Source of the DNA: Bacteroidia bacterium | Lineage (GTDB): Bacteria; Bacteroidota; Bacteroidia; J057 | Direction: 5' to 3' | Assembly: GCA_041391665.1 (NCBI GenBank) | Contig: JAWKNO010000001.1 | Location: forward strand, 1,426,001-1,490,000 | Length of the DNA stretch: 64,000 nucleotides | Shown here: positions 52,194 to 61,125 of the stretch, piece by piece | Layout of the letters: each line of letters starts with the position of its first letter | Numbering within the stretch: position 1 is the stretch's first letter | Notes under the pieces: model-generated | Databases searched by the model: none | What the model saw: the letters and a program-made list of their open reading frames with translations, nothing else | What the model was told of the DNA's origin: nothing | Translations under genes and position numbers: made by a program

Positions 52194-53946
52194 ACAGTTC
52201 TTTTACCGCTCCTACTGTAATCTTTTGCCATAACTCCATATTTTTTCGCTGCGCTTCGGTGAGAGTGGACTTTAATGCAAATTGAGGAATCATCCGGTAA
52301 AACCCTGTATTGACAGCTATTTTCGCTGTATGAAGCTGGTTCATATGAAAATAGTGGATTTCTATATCCTGCTCTGGCGTATCTGAAAAATATCTGAGCA
52401 AATCATTCAGATTGCCTTCTACTTTCATACCATTGATGCTGATGATTTCATCTTCTTCCGCCAGGCCTGCAGCCAGTAAAGAACTTCCCGGCAACAGACT
52501 TTCTATCATCGTATCTCCCTGCGCGTTGACCGTGGTTTTCATTCCCCACCAGGCTTCCCCTGGGTCATTGGGTTGTATCATATACAGATCCATACCCATA
52601 TATTCACCGAGCCTTATCAGCGCCTGCTCCAATGAGTAGGTGCCGGAAACATATTTATCAAAGAATGGCCCGAAATCCTGTCCGCTGATACCTTCAATAA
52701 TTCTGCGGTAATCTTTTCCGGTATAACCTCTGCCTGCTTTTGCAATGGTATGGTACATTTCCCACATGACATTGTCCAGTGAAAATTCATTGCCCGTTGC
52801 CTGTCGTATTTCCACATCGAGGAGCAGAGATACTATATATCCTTTGGTGTAAAAGGATATCCTCCTGTTGGGTGTTCCTGTTTTTTGATAGCCATTCACC
52901 CAGCTTTGAAAACTTGCTTCTTCCAGCGATATATAGGCCATTCCGCCCATATTATAGTGTGTGGAGAGTTCTCCGTTGATACTGTTGATCCACTGCTGGG
53001 GCGTCCATATTCCTCCTTTCCATATCATCAGATCGCCATAGTAGGTAGTAACCCCTTCTGTGATATAGTGAAGTTTGGAGTAGTTTTCTCCGTCGTAGCG
53101 GTAAGGATACATGTCTGCGGGGCGAAGGGCTTTGACATTCCATGTGTGAAACAATTCGTGGGAGGAGATTTCCAGCCAGGATTTGTACATGGCTGGCGTC
53201 ATCAGCTGATGCCCGGGGCCCATAGCGATTACGGTCGAGTTGTGATGTTCGACGCCATGCCGGAAATGGTAGGGGAGCATCACATATAAATAGTGATATT
53301 CGTCCACAGGAAACTCTCCATACACCGCCAATTGTGCCTGGGTATAGTTTCGAATATCTGCCTCCATTTTTTCCAGATCGGGTCTGCATTCTCCCTGAAA
53401 CCACAAATGAGTAGGGATACCGGCGATTTCAAACGGGTGATGAATCAGGTCTTCTCCTGCGAGAAAAGGCGTATCGACCAACTGATGAAAATTTTCCAAA
53501 TGATAGACTGGTCCCTCTCCGGCAAATCCTCCTGCCAGTATATAATTGCCGGGCAGAGATATCGTGAGTTCGCAGGGGGAATCGATCAATTCCTGCCGGT
53601 ACATAAACAGGTTGATCCCGTTGACATAGATACGTTTGTCATCAAAGTAGGAACCTCCGGCATCGGGAACATTGGCGAAATACAAGTAAGTGACAGTGAG
53701 CGTTGTTTCTTCCGTCACATTTACCTCCCAGCAATGGGTAGAGATTTTTTCTATCCTCATCGCATTTCCGTCGATATCACGGGCCGTAACGTCAGAAACA
53801 TTTTTGGGATAGGCCTGAAGCTCATATCTTCCGGGCCGCCATTTGGGAAGGAAAAACCGGACAGGACCTGGTGTTACCTGTGTTTCAATTTCTACTTTCA
53901 CCAGCCTTTCCTGGGGCCGGTTAAATGAAATCGTATATTTCATCAT
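52177..53946 (-). CDS. M61-family metallopeptidase with PDZ domain
   Basis: 589 residues. The N-terminal beta-domain (FFLPKWRPGRYELQAYPKNV) leads into a gluzincin core with SSHELFHTWNVKALRP near 262 (HExxH zinc site) and GVTTYYGDLMIWKGG, with the third ligand Glu just before it. A PDZ domain near the C-terminus (PGSSLLAAGLAEEDEIISING) completes the M61 glycyl-aminopeptidase layout. There is no signal peptide in the chosen frame, so it probably acts in the cytoplasm. Co-transcribed with rsgA. Confidence 0.92.
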   Translation of the reverse strand: MMKYTISFNRPQERLVKVEIETQVTPGPVRFFLPKWRPGRYELQAYPKNVSDVTARDIDGNAMRIEKISTHCWEVNVTEETTLTVTYLYFANVPDAGGSYFDDKRIYVNGINLFMYRQELIDSPCELTISLPGNYILAGGFAGEGPVYHLENFHQLVDTPFLAGEDLIHHPFEIAGIPTHLWFQGECRPDLEKMEADIRNYTQAQLAVYGEFPVDEYHYLYVMLPYHFRHGVEHHNSTVIAMGPGHQLMTPAMYKSWLEISSHELFHTWNVKALRPADMYPYRYDGENYSKLHYITEGVTTYYGDLMIWKGGIWTPQQWINSINGELSTHYNMGGMAYISLEEASFQSWVNGYQKTGTPNRRISFYTKGYIVSLLLDVEIRQATGNEFSLDNVMWEMYHTIAKAGRGYTGKDYRRIIEGISGQDFGPFFDKYVSGTYSLEQALIRLGEYMGMDLYMIQPNDPGEAWWGMKTTVNAQGDTMIESLLPGSSLLAAGLAEEDEIISINGMKVEGNLNDLLRYFSDTPEQDIEIHYFHMNQLHTAKIAVNTGFYRMIPQFALKSTLTEAQRKNMELWQKITVGAVKELYEKND

Positions 53947-54112
53947 TCGTCGTCTTCGGTTTATGAATTAGCCCTAAATATAGGCAAAATTGTCCGGAAG
54001 AATTTTTGGACAGATTGTATAAAACGGGAAAATCAATTTTTTTTTCTATCTTACTACGGCAATTAAATGAATCATTTGTTTAATTATTCCTGCTGAATAT
54101 TGTGACTTTACG

Positions 54113-54147
54113 GAAAATACTTTATCAAAAAACTATAAAGTATTTTC
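54113..54147 (+). promoter_or_regulatory. AT-rich hairpin before the OmpA-like gene
   Basis: GAAAATACTTTAT (54113-54125) and ATAAAGTATTTTC (54135-54147) form a perfect 13-bp stem with a nine-base loop, 24 bases before the ATG at 54171. Nothing upstream is transcribed in this direction, so a role in the 5' leader or as an operator is more likely than termination. Confidence 0.5.
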
Positions 54148-54170
54148 TTTTCTACCCATAATATAACCCT

Positions 54171-55154
54171 ATGAGATTATTACTACTGGCACTGGTTGTG
54201 GCACTTGTAGGTTGGATTGGTGGTGGATCCTGGTACTGGGTTTGTAAAGTGAAAGGGCATTGTGATGCGCTTACAGTAACAGATTTGCCAGCTAATGACA
54301 GCATTAGCCCAACTGTTCGTGGAGCTCCATTTTCCGTTTTTTATGAGGGAAAACCTCTGATGACACAAAATGCGAATCTCCGTTTCCCGCGGTCGGGTGC
54401 TTCCGGTTTTGTTCCAGGCGAGGTTAAGACCGCACTGGACTCTCTGGCCGGCTACCTGAAAAACCATCCTGACAAGGACCTTGAAATCACGGGGCTTTTT
54501 GCGTCGGATGAATCCAACACTTCCTCTTTTTCCAACCTTGGACTTGCACGAGCTGATTTTGTGCGCGGACTACTGGCAAATAGCGGTACACCTGACGATC
54601 GTATGATCCGGAGTTTTGAACTGGGAAATACGGCCACGATGCCTTTTACAGCAGAGGATACCTTGCTGGGAGGAATCAATTTCCGCCTCGTTGACAGAGC
54701 CATTGCGGAAGCCGTCGCACCTGACCCTTCAGATACATTAAGTACTGAAACAAACACCACTGCCCGCGCTGCCGGAAATGAAGAAAAGTCGCGATCATTT
54801 GAAGCGGAATCTCCGGTATTTGAAGCGAGGAACCTCTACTTTGACTTCAGTAGTTCCCAGCTTTCCATGAATGAAGATATCCGGAACTATATCACAAAAA
54901 CTATTCAGTATCTGAATCAGAACTCCGGGAAAAAATTGCTTCTCACCGGCCATACCGATGGTACAGGGACTGACGAAGACAACAAAAAACTTGGGCTGGA
55001 AAGAGCTGAAACTGTCCGGAAATTTTTTGTGGAATTTGGCCTTGCCGCAAGACAGATTGAAGTAGCTTCCAAAGGTGAATCACAACCATTGGGCTCAAAT
55101 GACAGCGACGAGGGCCGTGCAAAAAACAGAAGGGTCGAAGTTAAAATTCAGTAA
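54171..55154 (+). CDS. OmpA-family outer-membrane/peptidoglycan protein
   Basis: 327 residues with one N-terminal hydrophobic segment (MRLLLLALVVALVGWIGGGS). The C-terminal OmpA domain is clear (LYFDFSSSQLSMNEDIRNYI, LTGHTDGTGTDEDNKKLG, RAETVRKFFVEFGLAARQIE, GRAKNRRVEVKI), and binds peptidoglycan in the family. The middle (LDSLAGYLKNHPDKDLEITG, LGLARADFVRGLLANSGTPDD) looks like a second, degenerate OmpA-like domain. The gene is followed 39 bases later by a membrane coiled-coil gene, probably in one operon. Confidence 0.9.
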   Translation: MRLLLLALVVALVGWIGGGSWYWVCKVKGHCDALTVTDLPANDSISPTVRGAPFSVFYEGKPLMTQNANLRFPRSGASGFVPGEVKTALDSLAGYLKNHPDKDLEITGLFASDESNTSSFSNLGLARADFVRGLLANSGTPDDRMIRSFELGNTATMPFTAEDTLLGGINFRLVDRAIAEAVAPDPSDTLSTETNTTARAAGNEEKSRSFEAESPVFEARNLYFDFSSSQLSMNEDIRNYITKTIQYLNQNSGKKLLLTGHTDGTGTDEDNKKLGLERAETVRKFFVEFGLAARQIEVASKGESQPLGSNDSDEGRAKNRRVEVKIQ

Positions 55155-55193
55155 AATATTCCTCTTAAAACTATCATTCCAATATAATAAAAC

Positions 55194-56063
55194 ATGAACT
55201 GGGAAGGAATCATGGATGATCTGTCCGTAGCACTCATAATGATGATTGTAGCTGCCATCCTCGGCGGCCTCATCATATGGATCATCAAACAATGGGCCTA
55301 CCGTGCCCTGAAAGCACGCTACGATCAAAAAGTAGGAGAGTATAGCGATTTATCTAATCAGCATACACTACTTGTTGGGAAAAATAAGGAACTGAGCGCT
55401 AAATATGACGATATCAGCACCAAATATTTGGAGCTGGAAGACAAGTTCAATATCCAGAAAAAGCAGTTGGCAGAATGCTCCACCAAACGCTCGGAGCTTG
55501 AAGCTGAGGTAAATACACTCGCTCCTTTTCGCCGGAGATTTGAAGATGTGTCTGTTTTGTATGAAAATGCAGTAAAGGAAATAGATGACTTAAAAACACA
55601 ACTGAAAAGTATTCAGGTCAAACACGACGGGGCACAGGATGCGTTGAAGTCTGAGTTTGAGGAGAATAAAAAACTCCGGGCAGAACTGCTTCATTTTCAG
55701 GCTGCTGAAGTCAAGGCACATGAGCCCGAAGCGCAGTCCAAAGGTTTTGTGGACACAAAAGATAAAGAAACTGCAACCCTGGAGCGTATTCAGGCAAGAG
55801 CCCAGGAAATCAATTTTGACAGGATTGGCGTTGCTTCTGTTTCCGATAAAGATGACCTGAAACTGATTAAAGGCATTGGGCCATTTATCGAGAAAAAGCT
55901 TAACAGTATTGGTATTTTTACCTTCCTCCAGATTTCAAAATTTACGGCTGAAGATGAGGAAAAGGTAAATGAAGTGATTGAGTTTTTCCCCGGAAGAATC
56001 CGGCGGGATGAATGGAGCCGTCAGGCAAAACAATTTGACAAGGAGAAGAAAAAGAAGAATTGA
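55194..56063 (+). CDS. single-pass coiled-coil protein with C-terminal HhH domain
   Basis: 289 residues: one transmembrane helix at ~13-27 (VALIMMIVAAILGGLIIWII), a long coiled coil at ~40-185 rich in Lys, Glu and Leu, and a C-terminal helix-hairpin-helix-like domain (DDLKLIKGIGPFIEKKLNSIG; ITFLQISKF-like stretch, GRIRRDEWSRQAKQF). Similar C-terminal domains occur beside OmpA-like genes in Bacteroidota, where their role is not known. DNA binding by this domain is possible but not shown. Confidence 0.78.
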   Translation: MNWEGIMDDLSVALIMMIVAAILGGLIIWIIKQWAYRALKARYDQKVGEYSDLSNQHTLLVGKNKELSAKYDDISTKYLELEDKFNIQKKQLAECSTKRSELEAEVNTLAPFRRRFEDVSVLYENAVKEIDDLKTQLKSIQVKHDGAQDALKSEFEENKKLRAELLHFQAAEVKAHEPEAQSKGFVDTKDKETATLERIQARAQEINFDRIGVASVSDKDDLKLIKGIGPFIEKKLNSIGIFTFLQISKFTAEDEEKVNEVIEFFPGRIRRDEWSRQAKQFDKEKKKKN

Positions 56064-56092
56064 TAATCCTCCGGGATCATAAAATTCATTTC

Positions 56093-56540
56093 TGCGATTC
56101 CTTTGCGTCCTCTGCGTGAACCTTCGATATGTTGATCGGAGATCATCTACCTGCTTTTGAACGCAGATTACGCAGAGTACCACGCAGAGTAACGCAGATG
56201 CCTTTGCGAAACTCTGCGATTCCTTTGCGTCCTCTGCGTGAACCGTCACGATGTTGATCGGAGATCATCCCCTGCCTTTGAACGCAGATTACGCAGAGTA
56301 CCACGCAGATTAACGCAGATGCCTTTGCGTCTGCCCGTGCAGATGCGATTCCTTTGCGTCCTTTGCGTGAACCGTCACGATGTTGATCGGAGATCATCCC
56401 CTGCCTTTGAACGCAGATTACGCAGAGTACCACGCAGATTAACGCAGATGCCTTTGCGAAACTCTGCGATTCCTTTGCGTCCTCTGCGTGAACCCGAGAA
56501 TTTTTTATCGAAGATCAGTTTCATCTCTTTAAACGCAGAG
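56093..56540. repeat. four tandem ~122-bp intergenic repeats
   Basis: Units start at about 56093, 56215, 56344 and 56465 (122, 129, 121 bases, last one partial). Each has TTTGCGTCCTCTGCGTGAAC, then GATGTTGATCGGAGATCATC, then AACGCAGATTACGCAGAGTA and CACGCAGA. The TCTGCG and CGCAGA halves are mutually complementary, so each unit can fold back. No protein frame is convincing. Together with two terminators this fills 56064-56791. Confidence 0.88.
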
Positions 56541-56682
56541 ATTTTATAACTCCGTAAAAAATAGTTGGAAATGTTTTGTAAAAAAAAGTAGAAACGGGTG
56601 ACTTTTTCGGTTTCTGCCTGTCATAAAGACAGAATCGAAAATATTGATTCTCGTTCTAATTATAGGGCGTTTTCATGGCTGC

Positions 56683-56720
56683 ATGAGGCTGTCTCTTTGG
56701 GAGAGCCTCATCTTTTTTTT
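56683..56720 (+). terminator. intrinsic terminator, rightward
   Basis: ATGAGGC (56683-56689) plus TCTC pairs with GAGA-GCCTCAT (56701-56711) with a two-base bulge, followed by a T8 run. It would stop read-through from the OmpA/HhH genes. Confidence 0.75.
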
Positions 56721-56732
56721 GTAGAGGTAAGG

Positions 56733-56766
56733 CCAAAAAAAATCCCCATCCAGATAGGACGGGGAT
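56733..56766 (-). terminator. intrinsic terminator of the rpsF-rpsR-rplI operon
   Basis: On the minus strand ATCCCC...GGGGAT (56761-56766 with 56742-56747), with an inner TCC/GGA pairing, is followed by eight T. It lies 26 bases after the rplI stop. Confidence 0.85.
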
Positions 56767-56791
56767 ATAAAGCCTTTGAAAGTCAATATAT

Positions 56792-57238
56792 TTAGTCCTC
56801 TTTGCGGAGAACTTCAATCGCAATTTCAGCTTTGACCTCTTTGTGAAGGTGGATCGTAGCAACGTATTCGCCTGTTGCGCGGATATCTTCCACGATGATC
56901 GTTCTGCGGTCAATTTCAAAACCTTTTTCCTTCAGCTTGTTAGAGATCTGGATAGAGGTTACAGAGCCAAACAGTTTACCATCCTGGCCAGCGAGGGTTT
57001 CGATGACGATTTTCACGCCATTGAGTTTTTCCGCTTCATCGCGGGCCTGCTGTTTGATGAATTCCACTTTATGGGAAGCCTGACGTTTTGTTTCTTCCAT
57101 GGATTTCTTGGCCGACTCAGTCGCCATGACAGCCAGTCCCTGTGGGATCAGAAAATTTCGGGCGTATCCGGGTTTTACTTTTACCACGTCGTCTTTATCC
57201 CCGAGATTTCTTACCGGTTGAGTGAGTATTACTTGCAT
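56792..57238 (-). CDS. rplI: 50S ribosomal protein L9
   Basis: 148 residues, full length. MQVILTQPVRNLGDKDDVVKV and VKPGYARNFLIPQGLA are the signature of L9; a long helix and the C-terminal domain (KLFGSVTSIQISNKLKEKG) follow. Last gene of the rpsF-rpsR-rplI operon, 13 bases after rpsR, ending before the terminator. Confidence 0.97.
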   Translation of the reverse strand: MQVILTQPVRNLGDKDDVVKVKPGYARNFLIPQGLAVMATESAKKSMEETKRQASHKVEFIKQQARDEAEKLNGVKIVIETLAGQDGKLFGSVTSIQISNKLKEKGFEIDRRTIIVEDIRATGEYVATIHLHKEVKAEIAIEVLRKED

Positions 57239-57251
57239 GAGTTACGGTTTT

Positions 57252-57527
57252 TTACTTCAAATCATCGGTTACATAAGGCATAAGGGCCAGATGACGGGCA
57301 CGTTTAATAGCCACAGACAACCTGCGCTGAAATTTCAGGCTGGTTCCAGTCAGTCTTCTGGGAAGGATTTTCCCCTGTTCGTTGACAAACTTCAGGAGGA
57401 AATCAGGATCTTTATAATCAATATATTTGATTCCGGCGCGCTTGAAACGGCAGTACTTCTTTTGTCTCTGCTGGGTCCGGATTTGGTTGACCGCGGTAGG
57501 TCCGATTACTGAATCTCTTTTTGCCAT
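57252..57527 (-). CDS. rpsR: 30S ribosomal protein S18
   Basis: 91 residues with the S18 core YIDYKDPDFLLKFVNEQGKI and PRRLTGTSLKFQRRLSVAIK. The N-terminus has a Bacteroidota-like extension (AVNQIRTQQRQKKYCRFKRA). It lies 11 bases after rpsF. Confidence 0.96.
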   Translation of the reverse strand: MAKRDSVIGPTAVNQIRTQQRQKKYCRFKRAGIKYIDYKDPDFLLKFVNEQGKILPRRLTGTSLKFQRRLSVAIKRARHLALMPYVTDDLK

Positions 57528-57538
57528 AATTTCTTCGA

Positions 57539-57928
57539 TTAACGGTTACCTTTGGTCGCGTCTTTTCTCAGCCCAAATCCCTGCTCACGGCGTTTGTGAT
57601 TAAACGCAACAGCATGTTTTTCAAGCTTCACAGTCAAATGTCTGATTACCTGGTCGTCGTAACGGTATGCCTGATCCAGTTTGCTTACAAAATCACCATA
57701 AGCTCTGAACTCAACATAGGCATAGTAGCCGTTCGTCTTTTTCGCTATAGGGTAGGCTAGCCTGCGCATGCCCCAGTGCTCAACATTGAACACTTCCCCA
57801 TCATTTTCCCTAATGAGGTTGACAAATTTGTCAACTGCCTTTTTGTGCTCAGCCTCTGGCAGATCGGGAGTGAGGATGAACGTTGTTTCGTACTCGTTTT
57901 TAAACGATTTTGGTTGAATATCCATCAT
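57539..57928 (-). CDS. rpsF: 30S ribosomal protein S6
   Basis: 129 residues. YETTFILTPDLPEAEHKKAVD, NVEHWGMRRLAYPIAKKTNG and YRYDDQVIRHLTVKLEKHAV are the S6 core. Start MMDIQPK at 57928 or the second Met at 57925. First gene of the ribosomal operon, with a consensus promoter 21 bases upstream. Confidence 0.96.
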   Translation of the reverse strand: MMDIQPKSFKNEYETTFILTPDLPEAEHKKAVDKFVNLIRENDGEVFNVEHWGMRRLAYPIAKKTNGYYAYVEFRAYGDFVSKLDQAYRYDDQVIRHLTVKLEKHAVAFNHKRREQGFGLRKDATKGNR

Positions 57929-57948
57929 AGGGTTTAGAAAATGGAGTA

Positions 57949-57979
57949 CAAAGGTAGAACATTTTCAACAAATGTCAAA
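57949..57979 (-). promoter_or_regulatory. promoter of the rpsF operon
   Basis: On the minus strand TTTG (57976-57979), 19 bases, TACCTTTG (57949-57956): an exact match to TTTG-N19-TAnnTTTG, with a start site expected near 57942 and a very short leader. Confidence 0.8.
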
Positions 57980-58029
57980 CCCCTCCCTGTGTTTATCGCA
58001 AGTATCTTCCTCAATGGGAAAAGTGGAAG

Positions 58030-58809
58030 TTATTTGGGGTCATAGGGAATGGTTGCCAGGATATATTCCATAGCTTTGATTCGTGCGTTTGTCTTTCGGT
58101 TGGCATCGATAATCACCCAGGGAGACCTTTCTGTATGGGTAAGGGCAAACATTCTTTCTTTATAGATCGTGTACTGATCCCACAGCTCCTGCGCCCGATG
58201 ATCCACTGCGGTCATCTTCCATTTTTTGAGCGCACTGGCTTTGATTTCATTGAAACGGGTTAATTGCTCTTCTTTGGTAATGGAAAAATAGAACTTAATC
58301 AGATAGGTGTCTGATTCAATAATCATTTTTTCAAAATCATTGACCTGCCCCATGAAAACCTGGTATTCTGCGTCAGTGCAAAACCCATTCACCGGCTCTA
58401 CAACCGCCCGGTTATACCAACTGCGATCGAAGAAGACCATTTGCCCGGGATGGGGCAACTGATTGACGTATCGCTGAAAGTACCATTGTCCTTTTTCCTC
58501 CACTGTGGGAATGCCCAATGCTACTATGCGGAAATGCCTCGGATTGATGTGTGCGCTAATCCGTCGGATGGCACCTCCTTTGCCAGCTGCATCCCTGCCC
58601 TCAAAAATGACTACTACCTTTTTTCTTTGTTCAATCACCCAGTTCTGTAGTTTAATCAGATCTGCCTGCAATTCTCGTATCCTTATTTCATAACGTGCTG
58701 CGCGAACACATTTCTCCAGATCGACTTTATTCTCGGTAAGTAGGTGCTTGAGACCTATGCCGGAGTTGAGTATCTGTACATCTTCAGGGCTGAGTTTCTG
58801 TTTTGGCAT
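58030..58809 (-). CDS. ppk2: polyphosphate kinase 2 family protein (paralogue 1)
   Basis: 259 residues, single PPK2 domain. Walker A is VVIFEGRDAAGKGGAIRR near 70, the lid region carries FQRYVNQLPHPGQMVFFDRS, and Walker B is FFDRSWYNRAVVEPVNGF near 125. PPK2 enzymes move phosphate between polyphosphate and nucleotides; whether ADP, GDP or AMP is used is not clear by eye. It starts one base after the stop of the second paralogue, so both are co-expressed. Confidence 0.93.
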   Translation of the reverse strand: MPKQKLSPEDVQILNSGIGLKHLLTENKVDLEKCVRAARYEIRIRELQADLIKLQNWVIEQRKKVVVIFEGRDAAGKGGAIRRISAHINPRHFRIVALGIPTVEEKGQWYFQRYVNQLPHPGQMVFFDRSWYNRAVVEPVNGFCTDAEYQVFMGQVNDFEKMIIESDTYLIKFYFSITKEEQLTRFNEIKASALKKWKMTAVDHRAQELWDQYTIYKERMFALTHTERSPWVIIDANRKTNARIKAMEYILATIPYDPK

Positions 58810-58810
58810 A

Positions 58811-59656
58811 TCAGATATCTATTTGTTCGAGGTGGCGATAATAGCGAATGATAATGTTTGGATCAGGAAGGGTGGTAGTTCCCGTTTTGCCTTTGCCCGA
58901 ATAGTCAAACTGTGAAAGCATATAGCGCATACTCTCCAGTCTGGCAGTACGTTTATTGTTGGTTTTGACGATGATCCATGGACAAAAAGCTGTATGGGTC
59001 CTGGAAAACATTTGCTCCTTGTAATGGGTGTAGCTGTCCCATAACTCCTGCCCTTTCATATCTACAGGGCTGAATTTCCAGATTTTGAGGGGGTTTTCCA
59101 GCCTGGAGCGGAACCTTCGATTTTGTTCCTCCTTAGAAATGGAAAACCAAAACTTGATGAGGGTGATCCCATCCTCGTAGAGCATATGTTCGAATTCAGG
59201 GACCTGAACCATAAATTTTTTATACTGGTGTGAATTACAGAAGCCCATGACAGGCTCCACCACTGCCCGGTTATACCAGCTTCTGTCAAAAAAAACGATC
59301 TCCCCGGGGTTCGGCATTTCCTTGATATAGCGGCGGAAATACCATTGTCCCTGTTCTACATCCGTAGGCCGGCTCAATGCGACAACCCGGATCGTGCGTG
59401 GATTGAGATGCTCAACAAAACGCTTGATAGATCCGCCTTTGCCTGCTGCATCCCTGCCTTCAAATATAACCGCTACCCTAAGTTTTTTTTTATTGACCCA
59501 TTGCTGCAGTCTGACCAGCTCAGTTTGAAGCAAGATCAGTTCCTCCTCATAACGCCGGTTTCGCAACTGTTTTTTTAAATCAATGCCCTTTCGACTGGCA
59601 ATCTTTAGCAGGTCTCCTCTTATTTTTACACTCAGTAAATCTTTTTCAGTAAACAT
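58811..59656 (-). CDS. ppk2: polyphosphate kinase 2 family protein (paralogue 2)
   Basis: 281 residues from the ATG at 59656 (MFTEKDLLSVKIRGDLLKIA), which lines up with the start of paralogue 1; a longer frame from 59746 adds 30 unconserved residues. Walker A is VAVIFEGRDAAGKGGSIKRF and Walker B VFFDRSWYNRAVVEPVMGF. The two copies differ throughout, so the duplication is old. Different nucleotide preference is a reasonable guess. Confidence 0.92.
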   Translation of the reverse strand: MFTEKDLLSVKIRGDLLKIASRKGIDLKKQLRNRRYEEELILLQTELVRLQQWVNKKKLRVAVIFEGRDAAGKGGSIKRFVEHLNPRTIRVVALSRPTDVEQGQWYFRRYIKEMPNPGEIVFFDRSWYNRAVVEPVMGFCNSHQYKKFMVQVPEFEHMLYEDGITLIKFWFSISKEEQNRRFRSRLENPLKIWKFSPVDMKGQELWDSYTHYKEQMFSRTHTAFCPWIIVKTNNKRTARLESMRYMLSQFDYSGKGKTGTTTLPDPNIIIRYYRHLEQIDI

Positions 59657-59811
59657 TTGAAATTTAATTGGCAGGATTTGCAAAAAGGATAAGATCGTCT
59701 CTTTCATGAAAATTTCAAAATGAATCCTGTCATTGGAAAAAAGCATTAAATTACTTATACAGTGGTACTGTTCAAAGCCGTATGTCTCCCGGATAACCGC
59801 CCCCTTTTTGT

Positions 59812-59843
59812 TTGACTATCCTATTCCTAATTCTCATCTTTGC
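59812..59843 (+). promoter_or_regulatory. candidate promoter of the lhgO-like gene
   Basis: TTTG (59812-59815), 20 bases, then CATCTTTG (59836-59843), one mismatch from TAnnTTTG, ending 17 bases before the ATG at 59861. Confidence 0.45.
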
Positions 59844-59860
59844 GGATCAATATTTAGTCG

Positions 59861-61090
59861 ATGGAAAGTCCCGAACAAATCTATGATATCATTGTAGTTG
59901 GTGGTGGAATTGTAGGCCTCAGCTCTGCTTATAAACTCCAACTGCGCAATCCTCACCTCAAAATACTGGTGCTGGAAAAGGAAAATCAGCTCTCCATGCA
60001 TCAAACAGGCCGCAATTCTGGTGTTATTCACAGTGGACTCTATTATAAGCCTGGTTCATACAAAGCCAAAAATTGTGTCACTGGTCGGCGGGAACTCGTC
60101 AAATTTGCCCAAACACATAAAATCCCTCATGATGTATGTGGCAAAGTGGTCGTGGCTACAAATGAGAGTGAGCTTCCTTTTCTGGAAAAAATATTTGCCA
60201 ATGGTATCGCCAATGATACCGAAGGGATCGAAAAAATCACCGGCGATCAGGTCCGCGAAATAGAACCCCACTGCGTTGGCATCGCCGGTATCTATGTTTC
60301 CTGTACAGGTATCATTGATTACCCTGCGGTTGTATATAAACTCGCCGAGCTCCTCACCGGGCTTAATGAAAATAGCCGTGCCCTTACGGGCCAGAAAGTG
60401 CTGAATGTCACCAAAGGGGAAGACTATTCGACAATTACTACCAACTGCGCGCATTTTAAAACCCGCCATGTGATCTACTGCGGGGGGCTGTTTTCCGATC
60501 GCCTCGCAACAATGGATGGCGTCGATATCTCTGCAAAAATTGTGGGCTTCCGCGGTGATTATTTTGACCTCGCAGACCATGCCCTCGATAAGGTGCGAAA
60601 CCTGATTTATCCTGTCCCTAATCCTGCTTTTCCTTTTCTCGGGGTGCATTTTACCCGAATGATACACGGTGGGGTAGAATGTGGTCCCAATGCGGTGTTT
60701 ACCTTCAAAAGAGAGGGGTATGGTAAAACAGATTTCAACCTTCGCGATACCGTTGAGTCTCTTACCTACAAAGGCACATGGAAACTTTTTTCACGCCACT
60801 GGAGATTTGGGTTGGATGAATATCGCCGGGCATTTTCAAAACGGCTTTTCCTCAACCAGATTCAACGACTGATTCCGTCTCTGACAATGGATGACATCGT
60901 ACCGGGAAGATCAGGCGTAAGGGCAATGGCTTTGGGAACCGACGGAAATATGATTGAGGATTTTCATATTGAATACAAAGACCGCTCGATTCATATTCTG
61001 AATGCCCCCTCACCCGCTGCAACCTCCGGACTTGCAATTGGTGAAGAAGTAAGTGTGCTGGCTGAAACCCGTTTTGGTTTAAAAGTCTGA
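59861..61090 (+). CDS. lhgO: L-2-hydroxyglutarate oxidase
   Basis: 409 residues. The FAD-binding DIIVVGGGIVGLSSAYKLQL starts at residue 9; MHQTGRNSGVIHSGLYYKPGS follows at ~46 and the late VPGRSGVRAMALG with NAPSPAATSGLAIGE near 390. This is the LhgO/L2HGDH layout of the DAO family. It oxidises L-2-hydroxyglutarate to 2-oxoglutarate, passing electrons to oxygen or quinone. It is the first of four rightward genes spaced by about 12-36 bases. Confidence 0.93.
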   Translation: MESPEQIYDIIVVGGGIVGLSSAYKLQLRNPHLKILVLEKENQLSMHQTGRNSGVIHSGLYYKPGSYKAKNCVTGRRELVKFAQTHKIPHDVCGKVVVATNESELPFLEKIFANGIANDTEGIEKITGDQVREIEPHCVGIAGIYVSCTGIIDYPAVVYKLAELLTGLNENSRALTGQKVLNVTKGEDYSTITTNCAHFKTRHVIYCGGLFSDRLATMDGVDISAKIVGFRGDYFDLADHALDKVRNLIYPVPNPAFPFLGVHFTRMIHGGVECGPNAVFTFKREGYGKTDFNLRDTVESLTYKGTWKLFSRHWRFGLDEYRRAFSKRLFLNQIQRLIPSLTMDDIVPGRSGVRAMALGTDGNMIEDFHIEYKDRSIHILNAPSPAATSGLAIGEEVSVLAETRFGLKV

Positions 61091-61125
61091 ATGGGAATTG
61101 TCCTAAAAATTTACCTAATTGAATT

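Noticed and set aside
56093..56540. CRISPR array or coding repeat
   Set aside because: The repeat unit is about 122 bases without distinct spacers, and the frames crossing it change phase between copies.
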